Below are positions 18,088-26,372 of a DNA stretch of 64,000 nt, piece after piece. The translations under genes were made by a program, and so were the position numbers. The notes under the pieces are model-generated. The model saw nothing but the letters and a program-made list of their open reading frames with translations. It ran no database searches and was not told the DNA's origin. Within the stretch, counting starts at the first letter, position 1. Each line of letters starts with the position of its first letter. This DNA is from Rhodospirillum sp047263945 (lineage in GTDB: Bacteria; Pseudomonadota; Alphaproteobacteria; Rhodospirillales; Rhodospirillaceae), in the NCBI RefSeq assembly GCF_047263945.1, contig NZ_JBLAVB010000017.1, positions 15,319 to 79,318 of the forward strand, in the 5' to 3' direction.

Positions 18088-18564
18088 TTAGTCCAGATAG
18101 AGTCCAACGGCGACGAAATAAGGTTGGCCGTCCACGGCTTTGACGAAGGTCTTCTTTTTCTGGATCTTCTGGGTTGCCGGGTTCATCCAGCGGTACTCCG
18201 TCCAGCCCGATCCCTCAGTCTTGGAGAGGGTGATCATCTCGCGGACCAACTCCTTGCCGTCGGCATCTTTGACGTTTAGAAGGTTTTTCCCCTCACCCGC
18301 AGGCTTGGGTGGGTAGATGACCCAATTGCCATCGTAGTCTATCACGAAGGCGTATAATTCCTGGTCCGCTGACCAGAATTCACCGCTCTTGTCATGGAGG
18401 GCGGGTTTCGCGCCCTCAATCCCTTTTTCGACAACCAGGGCATGTGCTTTCTCGGCGAGGGCCTGTACTTCCTCGATTGTATGGGTGTCGCTAGCCAAGC
18501 AGGTGCTGCTGACGAAGAAGAAGCCCACGAAAAGGGAAGCAAGAAAACGACCGATTTTTACCAT
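18088..18564 (-). CDS. Secreted single-Cache-domain protein
   Basis: 158 residues: signal peptide MVKIGRFLASLFVGFFFVSS followed by CLASDTH, then a Cache-like fold (TIEEVQALAEKAHALVVEKG..., LYAFVIDYDGNWVIYPPKPA, GSGWTEYRWMNP, PYFVAVGLYLD). Cache domains bind small molecules outside the cell, usually as part of a receptor; here the domain is free. ATG 18564 is chosen because GGAG lies 8 bases before it and a signal peptide follows; the upstream extension has none. The Cys after the signal sequence could also be a lipobox (STCLAS), so a lipoprotein is possible. Confidence 0.8.
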   Translation of the reverse strand: MVKIGRFLASLFVGFFFVSSTCLASDTHTIEEVQALAEKAHALVVEKGIEGAKPALHDKSGEFWSADQELYAFVIDYDGNWVIYPPKPAGEGKNLLNVKDADGKELVREMITLSKTEGSGWTEYRWMNPATQKIQKKKTFVKAVDGQPYFVAVGLYLD

Positions 18565-19020
18565 TGGCATATCTCCATTCATGAAAAAGACTAGACTTAA
18601 ACGCCTTGGATCTAAATTCCTCCATAAGGACGAATTTAGCGGGAAAAGTGAACCGGAGGGGCTCTCCATCGCTTCGGGTGGAAGGTGCATCTGAGGGGGG
18701 GCACCATGTTTGGTTTCAACGAATTTTAAGCTTAAGGAAAAATTAAGCTCGGAACCAGGAAGGTGCAAGCAAAACGATTTTCAATTATAGTAACGTTTTT
18801 GCGATGCGGCTGTGTGGTTTCCCAGGTGATCCCTTATGCGGTTGAAACTATTGTGCTTCTCAGCTTCGGAAGTGTCGCGGATAGGGATTGGGATGTGGAC
18901 GGAAGAAGAATGGAGCACGTCGTGCGCCGCGACCCAAACGAAGGCATCAGTTGCCGTTTGGTAAGTGGATGCAGAAGCAAAGACTTAGATAAGCTTTTCT
19001 GAATTGTGACAGGATAGGCG
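18565..19020. other. Gene-free region before repeat block
   Basis: About 455 bases upstream of the Cache gene. Contains its promoter region. A 79-codon ORF on the plus strand at 18763-19002 has no ribosome site and no protein-like composition, so I do not call it. Codon pattern and base content give no sign of a gene. Confidence 0.4.
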
Positions 19021-19215
19021 ACAGTGTCTCGTGTTGTTTGGGCGATAGCCTAGAGTGAAACGGGATCAAGTTGGGGGGGCAAACGCCCCCAAACCCCATT
19101 TTTCTTTTACAAATAAGAGCCAGGGGTCTGGGGCCTTTCGGCCAACAAATGTCAGGGGTCTGGGGCCTTTCGGCCCCAGTGGGGGACGGGGCAAAGCCCC
19201 GTGACTTGACCTGTT
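19021..19215. repeat. Mosaic intergenic repeat block 1
   Basis: Contains the modules GACAGTGTCTCGTGTT, GGGCGATAGCC, GAGTGAAACGGGATCAAG, GGGGGCAAACGCCCCC, a doubled GGGGTCTGGGGCCTTTCGGC and GGGGCAAAGCCCCG. The same pieces occur in other blocks in different order. Several form GC-rich hairpins and could stop transcription coming from either side. Confidence 0.75.
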
Positions 19216-19332
19216 GAGACATTTCAGTGGCTTATGAAGGCGCCAGTCTGTCCCAAAGTGGGACTCGAATGTTCCGGCTGATCCACTCCGTTTGGCAGGT
19301 GGCTGGGGGGATTCCCCTTGTAGAGAGAGTCG

Positions 19333-19908
19333 TTAGCGCGGATAGACAAACCCATAGACCGGGTAGGCGGTCGAGCCCAGGTCGTTGATGGGGGAGTACC
19401 AGACCCGCACGGCAGACCAGTCGTTCTTTTTGGACACATCCTTGGCGATCACGCCAAGGTCGATTTTGCCCTTCTGGGATCCCGTGCCCCAATTGGCGTG
19501 GTCCAGGCGAACTGTGCGCTTATCCACCACTTCGCGGACCAGGGCCACATGGCCGTGTTTCAGGCCCTTTTTGCGCTTGAAGACCAGGACGGATCCTTCC
19601 TTCGGCGCATTGCCTCGGTCGTATTGGCCCTTTGCGTTGTCCCACCAACGCCAGCCGTCTCCGCTCAAGTGAATCGTCGAGACCGCCTTTACGAAGGGGA
19701 CGCAGCTCCAATATTTGTTGGCATTGATATGCAGTCCTGCCACGGAAATTTTGGTCTCGCCGTCCTTCATAAAGGCGGGAGTGAAAGGCCCTACCTGGGG
19801 ACCTCCACTGTTCGTCGCGAAGGCTGGAGGCGTAAGAGATGCCAGAGAAGCAGCAGTCAGGGCGGCGAAGACGAACAGGGCGGAAGCCGACTGAATACGG
19901 AATCGCAT
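19333..19908 (-). CDS. Secreted CHAP-domain peptidoglycan amidase
   Basis: 191 residues with a signal peptide (MRFRIQSASALFVFAALTAA, cleavage near AFA-TNS). CHAP domain: nucleophile Cys in YWSCVPFVKAVS, SGDGWRWWDNAKGQYDRGN, KEGSVLVFKR, catalytic His in LKHGHVALV and the polar residue in DHANW. These cysteine amidases or endopeptidases cut cell-wall peptides, in self-remodelling or against rivals. Start at 19908 gives the signal peptide directly; the longer frame would bury it. Flanked by repeat blocks on both sides. Confidence 0.82.
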   Translation of the reverse strand: MRFRIQSASALFVFAALTAASLASLTPPAFATNSGGPQVGPFTPAFMKDGETKISVAGLHINANKYWSCVPFVKAVSTIHLSGDGWRWWDNAKGQYDRGNAPKEGSVLVFKRKKGLKHGHVALVREVVDKRTVRLDHANWGTGSQKGKIDLGVIAKDVSKKNDWSAVRVWYSPINDLGSTAYPVYGFVYPR

Positions 19909-20049
19909 GGGACCAAGATCTCTTTTCTGACTATTCAATGGCGAAAACGTGCCACGCTCTGGGCACGGTGGCAACGATATTGTTTCAGATTATTTCAATA
20001 GCTTTTTACGGATCGGTAATCTTTCGCATGGGCGAGGCCAGCGGAGAGC

Positions 20050-20345
20050 CTGGAGTATTCCGAGATCAAGTTGGGTCGGTTTGCGACCAAACTTGGCCTT
20101 GAAGTGACTGTAAAACTTATAGAATGAGAGGGAAACGGGGCCAGCTTCACAGTACACGACAGTGTCTTGTGTTTTTGGGCGATTGCCCAAGCCCATTTGG
20201 GGGCAAATGCCCCCAAACCCCCCTTTTTTGCCCGGGGTCTGGGGCCGTTCGGTCAAGAAACATAGTCTGGGGCCGTTTGGCCCCAGTGGGGGACAGTGAA
20301 ATTGGCCCCAGTGGGGGACAGTGCAAAGCCCTGTCACTGGAAAGC
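20050..20345. repeat. Mosaic intergenic repeat block 2
   Basis: Carries the modules CCGAGATCAAGTTGGGTCG, the near-palindrome around TTGCGACCAAACTTGGCC, GACAGTGTCTTGTGTTTTTG, GGGCGATTGCCC, GGGGGCAAATGCCCCC, and a tandem CCCCAGTGGGGGACAGTG. Lies between the CHAP gene and the ELM1-type gene; no ORF here is credible. Confidence 0.75.
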
Positions 20346-20369
20346 ACTGACTGTCGTATACCTTGTGAT

Positions 20370-21347
20370 CTAAGCGTGGTCGAGTAAAGCGCGAATGGCC
20401 ATCCCGTGGCGCTTGGTCTCGTCCAGGGCCTCGGGCGGGCTCCAAGGGGTGAGGGCACCGATGAAGGGCTGGGCGTAGCCCCGCTGCCGCATCAACTGGT
20501 GAAACCGGGTCAAGCGCTTGTTTTCCCCTTGAAGGTCAATCGTATAGACCGGTTTTCCGGAATAACAGGCCTCGGAAACCATGGAGATGCTCTCCTCGGT
20601 CACCAGGATGGTGTCGGCGAGCGCCAGCATGCCGAAATAGGGGTTGTCGCCCTCTCCGTCCCAGACGAGGGCGCCTAGGGGCTCCAGGGTTTCGCGAAGG
20701 ATTTTTGTATTCTCCTCCCCTGTCCGGCGGGAGGGGGTGACGACCAGCCCGACGCCCTTATCCCGGGCAAGAACCGCCAGTCGCTCGGCCAGTTGGCGGG
20801 CTTCGACCTCCGTAAACCGGCAGGCGCCACTGGTGCCACCGACGAGGACGGCCACCAGAGGCCGGGGGAGGGGGGCGAAAGTTTCTCTCCACCGGTCGGC
20901 ACCTTCAGCCAGTTTGGCGGGAGTCACCTTGTGCAGGGCGCCCAGACTGCTTTCGACATTTGGGCCGGACACTCCGTCATGTTCCGGGGCGATGATCCGG
21001 TCAAAATAGCGGAAGGGGACCTGAGGGTTTTGCACGTGAACGGTCAGGGTCCGTCCCCCTGAGGCGCGCTTGACCGCGATGGAAAGGGACGCACTTCGCC
21101 GCCCGCAGGTGATCAGCAGGCGGGGCCAGGGGGGAGCGAAGCTGTCCGAACCTGCACCGCATAGAGCCTCCACTCCCAGAGGGGCGACCCAATGGGAGCG
21201 GAGCCAGCACCAGGGTTTGGGAACATGGATGACCTTCGTCACCACAGGCAAGCCGACGGCTTCGGCCAGACCTACTGCTTGGTTGGTCATGCCAACCTCG
21301 CCGGTGGTGACGGCCCAGGTGACCGGCGCCAGGGGGGGAGGAGTCAT
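20370..21347 (-). CDS. ELM1 family protein
   Basis: 325 residues. WAVTTGEVGMTNQAVGLAEA at the N-terminus and VHVQNPQVPFRYFDRIIAPEHD in the middle are typical of the bacterial relatives of mitochondrial fission protein ELM1, which have a glycosyltransferase-B-like fold (VAVLVGGTSGACRFT, LADTILVTEESISMVSEACYSGKPVY). Biochemical role not established. Starts 14 bases after the 2OG-oxygenase gene ends, so co-transcribed. ATG 21347 gives the family's usual start; GGAGG lies upstream. Confidence 0.8.
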   Translation of the reverse strand: MTPPPLAPVTWAVTTGEVGMTNQAVGLAEAVGLPVVTKVIHVPKPWCWLRSHWVAPLGVEALCGAGSDSFAPPWPRLLITCGRRSASLSIAVKRASGGRTLTVHVQNPQVPFRYFDRIIAPEHDGVSGPNVESSLGALHKVTPAKLAEGADRWRETFAPLPRPLVAVLVGGTSGACRFTEVEARQLAERLAVLARDKGVGLVVTPSRRTGEENTKILRETLEPLGALVWDGEGDNPYFGMLALADTILVTEESISMVSEACYSGKPVYTIDLQGENKRLTRFHQLMRQRGYAQPFIGALTPWSPPEALDETKRHGMAIRALLDHA

Positions 21348-21361
21348 AGAGTGACGAGAGA

Positions 21362-22030
21362 TCAGACGGGCGTGTCCGTATAGCAAAGCTCGTGGCGGGA
21401 GCGCCATTCGGGGATCACGTAATTCAGCATGATGGTCCGCCGTACACCGCGAATGGGCCGCTTTTCGAAGCCATGCCAAGTGTTGTCACCGGGGATGAAG
21501 ATAATTCCCTTGTTGAAGCCGCAGGGGGTGGCGCCCAGGTGGGTCGTCTCGTCAGCGTAGATGTCCGTACCCCAGTCGGCGGCATCCTCATGATCGGACA
21601 GGTAGATCAGCATGGTGAAGGTTTTGGCGCCAATGTCCGTATGGGGCTCGAGCCAGAAGCCATCGGTGTCCTGGCAGTACTCCATCCGCAGGAAGTCGCC
21701 GGTCAGGTCGATGCCGCAAACCTCTTCGATCTTGTCAACCACCTCCGGATCCTGGAACGCCTTGGAGAGGGTGGCAATGATATCGTGTTGATTCTGGAAT
21801 TCGGGGCCGAAGTGGACCCGGCTGTCATTGTTGGTGGCGCGGGCGCCTTTCGTATCGCCGATACAGGCCGGGGTGACCGGCAGGGAGACCATGGCGCGGG
21901 CGGCGGATTCGGGCAGGCAGTCCTCAAGGATCCAGTGGGTGTAGGGGTCGGACCGGCGATCGCTCTTCTCCAGGCAGGCAATGAAGGCGGCTTTGATCTC
22001 ATCGATCCGGTACTCAGCGGCGGCGGCCAT
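21362..22030 (-). CDS. 2-oxoglutarate/Fe(II) oxygenase
   Basis: 222 residues. Iron ligands of the double-stranded beta-helix are visible as HTD in WLEPHTDIGAKTFTMLIYLS and the distal His in DNTWHGFEKRPI, followed by the 2-oxoglutarate-binding Arg in RGVRRTIMLNYV. Such enzymes hydroxylate small molecules or protein and sugar targets. Forms an operon with the ELM1-type gene. Substrate unknown; sugar-related modification is one guess from the partner's fold. Confidence 0.85.
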   Translation of the reverse strand: MAAAAEYRIDEIKAAFIACLEKSDRRSDPYTHWILEDCLPESAARAMVSLPVTPACIGDTKGARATNNDSRVHFGPEFQNQHDIIATLSKAFQDPEVVDKIEEVCGIDLTGDFLRMEYCQDTDGFWLEPHTDIGAKTFTMLIYLSDHEDAADWGTDIYADETTHLGATPCGFNKGIIFIPGDNTWHGFEKRPIRGVRRTIMLNYVIPEWRSRHELCYTDTPV

Positions 22031-22246
22031 GGCCTAACCCTTTCGGACAGTGTGAAAATGGGGAAACGCGGGGATCCGTTGCCCCGGGTCAATGGCCGCA
22101 ATTTACCCCAGGATGTTTCGTGTATTCAAGGAAAACGGCCTTTGACCGTCAACCCGTGCGTTTACAGGAGTTTCCCATGGCGGCATAGTAAGGGTGAGAC
22201 TGAAAGTGAGACTAAAGAACCGCGAGCCAGATAGGGTCCGAAGGGG

Positions 22247-23215
22247 ATGAACATCACGTTTTGGGGAACTCGGGGGTCGATCTCTGCGCCTCTGTCTGCC
22301 AGTGGTGTGCGAAGCAAGATCGTTGACGCGGTCATGGCTGTGGCCCAGGCGCCTGAGAGCGCTACCCTGGCGGAACGGGGAGCGGCGGAGGCCTTTGTTG
22401 ATGCCATGCCCTTCGCTCAAAGGGGAACCTTCGGCGGCAATACCTCCTGCGTCGAGGTGGAAACGGATCGACCTGACCATTTCCTGATTTGTGACCTGGG
22501 TACGGGTGTGCGAGAGGCGGCCCTGTCTGCCCTGGGGCGACTGGAAGGGCGGTCAGGCACCTTTGATGTGCTGCTGTCCCATCTCCATTGGGACCATATC
22601 ATGGGATTTCCATTTTTCGTCCCGGCCTATATCCCGGGGCATGTGATCCGCATCCACGGGTGCCATGCCCAGTTGGAGGAGGCCCTGAAGGCCCAGCAGT
22701 CCGCTCCCTGTTTCCCGGTTCCCTTCGCGGCCTTGGGGGCTACTATTGAGTTTCATGTCCTCACACCGGGCGAGACGACCGAAATTGCCGGTTTTTCCGT
22801 CACGCCCACGCCGCAGCACCATGGCAATGACTCCTACGGATACCGTTTGGAGCGGGCGGGCAAATGTGTGGTCTATTCCACGGATTCCGAACATCGCATT
22901 GAGGACGATACGGATTTGGAGCGCTTTGCCAGGTTTTTCCAGGGGGCCGATCTGGTGATTTTCGATGCCATGTACTCCCTGGCCGACGCGGCGACGGTCA
23001 AGGAGGATTGGGGGCATTCCAGCAATGTCATGGGTGTGGAACTCTGCCAGAGGGCAGGAGCCAAGCGGCTCGCCCTGTTCCATCATGAACCGGTCCATGG
23101 GGACGCAAAGCTCCAGGCCCTGCTGGAGCAGACCCTGCGTTATGAAATCCTGACCCGGGAGAGCAATGTGCTGGACGTGATCGCCGGATACGATGGCCTT
23201 GTGGTCTCAGTCTGA
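22247..23215 (+). CDS. Metallo-beta-lactamase-fold hydrolase
   Basis: 322 residues. Motif HLHWDH (zinc ligands) in VLLSHLHWDHIMGFPFF, further ligands in PQHHGNDSYGY, STDSEH and FHHEPVHGD. GTRGSISAP near the start and GGNTSCVEV are typical of the MBL branch that includes PhnP- and cyclic-phosphodiesterase-like enzymes. Probably cleaves a phosphodiester. Diverges from the 2OG-oxygenase operon; 216 bases between the two starts must hold both promoters. Confidence 0.85.
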   Translation: MNITFWGTRGSISAPLSASGVRSKIVDAVMAVAQAPESATLAERGAAEAFVDAMPFAQRGTFGGNTSCVEVETDRPDHFLICDLGTGVREAALSALGRLEGRSGTFDVLLSHLHWDHIMGFPFFVPAYIPGHVIRIHGCHAQLEEALKAQQSAPCFPVPFAALGATIEFHVLTPGETTEIAGFSVTPTPQHHGNDSYGYRLERAGKCVVYSTDSEHRIEDDTDLERFARFFQGADLVIFDAMYSLADAATVKEDWGHSSNVMGVELCQRAGAKRLALFHHEPVHGDAKLQALLEQTLRYEILTRESNVLDVIAGYDGLVVSV

Positions 23216-23219
23216 ATTT

Positions 23220-23350
23220 TCCTGAGAGTGAAATTGGATCAGGCTGAGTCAAGCTGGCCCAGTTTCACTCTAATTATATAAATATTAGAGGACCTTCAGA
23301 GGCCAATTTGGTCCGCGAAGCGACCCAAATTGGCCTCGAAGATACCCTGG
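23220..23350. repeat. Mosaic intergenic repeat block 3
   Basis: GAGTGAAATTGGATCAGGCT and its inverted partner CTGGCCCAGTTTCACTC form a long hairpin of the same type as the one at 32995-33045; it is followed by the module AATTTGGTCCGCGAAGCGACC. Lies just after the MBL-fold gene. Confidence 0.75.
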
Positions 23351-23380
23351 TCAAAAATTGAAGTGACAGTAAAGCAGCAA

Positions 23381-23415
23381 CCCAAAGATACAAAATTGTA
23401 TCTTTGGGTTTTTTT
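23381..23415 (+). terminator. Strong intrinsic terminator
   Basis: Perfect 14-base inverted repeat CCCAAAGATACAAA / TTTGTATCTTTGGG-type (stem CCCAAAGATACAA-AA-TTGTATCTTTGGG) followed directly by seven T. Reads on the plus strand, 166 bases after the MBL-fold gene and 120 before the chemoreceptor start, so it ends MBL transcription or attenuates a leader of the chemoreceptor. Confidence 0.85.
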
Positions 23416-23535
23416 CTGCACCCCTTTGAAATTTCCAAGTGCCATCCCATTGTCTGTATACACCATGGCTAATCTCTAAAGCCGAATTGGCTGGAAGGTC
23501 AGCGCGGATGCATGTCTTGGGAGAAGGAGGGGCGG

Positions 23536-25677
23536 ATGCCCAGAGTGTTCCATGGGCCGACAACCATTCGGGGGCGTCTTGCCCTGTTGGTGATCCTTCC
23601 CTTGCTTGGGCTGTTAACTGTGGGGGGAAGCGCCATTGTCGAACGGGTTCGGACGCTCTCGGACCTGCAGGTTGTTGTTCCTTTGGCCAACCTCGACGGG
23701 AAAGCCGACGCGGTTATTCATGAAGTGCAAAAGGAGCGGGGGCGGACGGTCGGTTTGATCTCCGGCAATTGGGAGAGCCGCTTCGCCGAAGCCGTAGCGG
23801 CTCAACGGCGCCTGACCGACCCGGTTGTCATGGCCTATCGAGAGGCAGTGCGAGCAAGCGAATTGGCCGATATGCACGGGCAGCTCTCGCCTCTGATGGC
23901 AGATATCGAATCCCGGTTGGAGGGGATCGCTGCCCACCGAGCCAAGGTGGACGCAAGACAGATGACCGTTCCGGACAACCTGGCCTTCTACACCGGCTTG
24001 ATCGAAGCGATGATCAGGCTGATGGAAAAAATGTCGGAGGCCAGTCCTTCGAGCGAATTAAACAAGGAATTGCAGCCCTATCTGGCTCTTGTGAAGGCCA
24101 AGGAGCATGCCGGGCTTGAGCGCGCTTTGGGAGGCAATCTGTTCAACGCCGCCGCTCGTGGTGTCTTCGATATCGGAACCTATTTGGCCTACCATGCTCG
24201 TTTGGTGGGGGAACAGCTGTTTCTGGCTGATTTCCAATCCCTGGCTTCACCCGAACATCGGAGAGTGTTCCAGGAAACGGTCAAAGGACCGCCCGTGGAT
24301 CAGGTTAAGGCATGGCGTGCGGTTTTGGCCGAATTGCCGAAAGGAGGGACCGGCCAAGGGGTGGATGGGAAGGTTTGGTTCGATACGGCCACACAACGCA
24401 TCAATATGATCAAAATGGTGGAAGACGTGATTCGGGACCGGGCCCAAGCGGTTGCCAATCAGGCTTTGGCTGACGCAGGTAGCGAGCTCTGGGTGTTGGT
24501 CGGGGTCGTTGTCGGCGCCACGGTCTTGGCTCTTTGGGTTTGTTTTTCCATGTACCGGGCGATTACCGCACCCTTACCGGAGGTCCGCCGCCTGACGGCA
24601 GCGGCGATGGCCCGGGATCTGACCCAACGTGTGGAGGTCGAGGGACGAGACGAGATCGCCGGAATTGCGCGGGCATTGGACGACGTTGTGGCTTCTTTTC
24701 GCCTTGGGTTGGAGGAAGTGGCCATGGCCTCCGTTTCCATCGCTGCGGCTTCAGAGGAACTGGGGCGGTCTTCCGCATCCTTGACGGACCAAGCCAAATC
24801 GGTGAGCGGTGATAGTACCCGGGCCGACGACGCCTCGAAGGATCTGACGAAGGCCATTGCCGATGTCAGTCTGGTCGTGAGAGATCTGGCCGAAGCCGCC
24901 CAGACCGTGGCAGGCGCGGTCACGGAATTGAATGCCTCTATCTACGAGGTTGCGGGCCACGCCGATCAGGCGGCGGCGGCTGCCTATGAAGTCGAGGCCA
25001 CCAATACCGAAGTCGGCCAGGTCATGGGGCAAGCGCAACGGGAAATGGAGACGGCCCGGGGCATCATTGAAGAACTCAACGAAACGGCCAGTGAAGTGGG
25101 CGATGTCATCGGAGTGATCAATGACATTGCCAATCAAACCAACTTGTTGGCGTTGAATGCCACCATTGAGGCGGCCCGGGCCGGAGAGATGGGAAAGGGC
25201 TTCGCCGTGGTGGCCGGAGAGGTCAAGAATCTGGCGAACCAATCGGCCAAGGCGACCGAAAGTATTACCAATCGGGTGACGGCGATCCAGGATCGCGTGG
25301 CGCGGACCGTGGACAGCATTGGCGGTGTGGGAGCATCCATCGATCAGGTGCAGAAGCATATGGATGGCATGGGTGAGGTTGTTCGGCGGGTGAATGATAT
25401 CGCCTCGGCCATCGCCAAAGAGGTGGCGGCCCAGGGGGAAGCGACGGATGAAATCAGTCGGAATGCCGAACAGGTCTCCATCGCAGCGCTGCGGCTGAAC
25501 GAGAATACGGAAAAGACCAAAAGCACCGCTGACACCATGACATTGGCCGTTGAACGCATTTCAAGCTCGGCTGAGGAGGCGGCCGTCAGCGCGGGAGAAA
25601 CCCAGTTGGCCTCGGAAGAGCTGGCGCAACTTGCCAACCGCATGGATGGATTGGTGTCTCTCTACAAATTGTCTTGA
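23536..25677 (+). CDS. Chemoreceptor with nitrate/nitrite-sensing (NIT) domain
   Basis: 713 residues. Membrane helix about 13-35, a large helical NIT domain about 45-300 (HEVQKERGRTVGLISG is the NIT hallmark), second membrane helix ELWVLVGVVVGATVLALWVC, HAMP (RAITAPLPEVRRLTAAAMARDL) and signalling domain with INDIANQTNLLALNATIEAA. NIT domains are thought to sense nitrate or nitrite. ATG 23536 is preferred to 23512 because AGGAGG lies 5 bases before it. Its 3' end overlaps the convergent DUF599 gene by 16 bases. Confidence 0.9.
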   Translation: MPRVFHGPTTIRGRLALLVILPLLGLLTVGGSAIVERVRTLSDLQVVVPLANLDGKADAVIHEVQKERGRTVGLISGNWESRFAEAVAAQRRLTDPVVMAYREAVRASELADMHGQLSPLMADIESRLEGIAAHRAKVDARQMTVPDNLAFYTGLIEAMIRLMEKMSEASPSSELNKELQPYLALVKAKEHAGLERALGGNLFNAAARGVFDIGTYLAYHARLVGEQLFLADFQSLASPEHRRVFQETVKGPPVDQVKAWRAVLAELPKGGTGQGVDGKVWFDTATQRINMIKMVEDVIRDRAQAVANQALADAGSELWVLVGVVVGATVLALWVCFSMYRAITAPLPEVRRLTAAAMARDLTQRVEVEGRDEIAGIARALDDVVASFRLGLEEVAMASVSIAAASEELGRSSASLTDQAKSVSGDSTRADDASKDLTKAIADVSLVVRDLAEAAQTVAGAVTELNASIYEVAGHADQAAAAAYEVEATNTEVGQVMGQAQREMETARGIIEELNETASEVGDVIGVINDIANQTNLLALNATIEAARAGEMGKGFAVVAGEVKNLANQSAKATESITNRVTAIQDRVARTVDSIGGVGASIDQVQKHMDGMGEVVRRVNDIASAIAKEVAAQGEATDEISRNAEQVSIAALRLNENTEKTKSTADTMTLAVERISSSAEEAAVSAGETQLASEELAQLANRMDGLVSLYKLS

Positions 25678-26372
25678 GGGGCGTCTGCCTTCCGGATCGC
25701 CTGGACGGCACGGGAGCGGAATTCCCGCCGATGGAGGACGAGGGTGACTCCGGCAGTTAACCCGATGAAAAGCACCGGCGAGATCAGCCAGCCCAGGGCG
25801 GCCAGGGCAAAGAAATACGCCCGGAGCCCCCGGTTAAAATGGTGGGCAGACAGGGCCGATAGGGTCGCAGTGCTCTCGCTCATGCGCTTGGCGTGCTCGG
25901 TATCGGCTTCCTCCGGCGTGGGCAAGGCGCCTACGGAAATGGAGGTGTAATTGGCCAGGCGAAAGGCCCAGGCGAATTTGAAGAAGGCATAGATGAAAAT
26001 CCCCAAGAGAAGGAGGGTTTTTCCTTCCCAGGCGGCGGGGGGGATCGGGGTGGCCAGGGGGATGCGCTGGATGGCCAAGGCGCCCTGATCGGGTACTCCC
26101 AACATGGCGACCAATCCCCCCAGCACGAAAATCGTGGTGGTGGAATAGAAGGCGATGCCCGTTAACAGATTGCCCAGGATGTTGGTGTCGATGATCCGCA
26201 GAGTACGGCCTGTGGCCTGCATCATCCAATCCCGGCGGCGCCGGTTCATGGCGAAGGTGATCCCCTTGGTCCGATAGGCGCTGTGGTCGGCGAGATAGGT
26301 ATAGCCCACCCAGGCCAGGGCGAACCAAGCCAGAGCCAAGCCGTCCAGAAGGGACATCCACGAAAAGGTCAT
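25662..26372 (-). CDS. DUF599 membrane protein
   Basis: 236 residues with four predicted membrane helices (GLALAWFALAWVGYTYLA; GIAFYSTTTIFVLGGLVAML; TLLLLGIFIYAFFKFAWAF; YFFALAALGWLISPVLFIG). MNRRRRDWMMQATGR and IDTNILGNLL are typical of DUF599. Function unknown. Its start overlaps the stop of the diguanylate cyclase gene by 4 bases, so the two are translated together. Confidence 0.85.
   Translation of the reverse strand: MTFSWMSLLDGLALAWFALAWVGYTYLADHSAYRTKGITFAMNRRRRDWMMQATGRTLRIIDTNILGNLLTGIAFYSTTTIFVLGGLVAMLGVPDQGALAIQRIPLATPIPPAAWEGKTLLLLGIFIYAFFKFAWAFRLANYTSISVGALPTPEEADTEHAKRMSESTATLSALSAHHFNRGLRAYFFALAALGWLISPVLFIGLTAGVTLVLHRREFRSRAVQAIRKADAPQDNL

Noticed and set aside
18763..19002. 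79-codon ORF
   Set aside because: No ribosome site, random-looking product, end reaches into repeat DNA.
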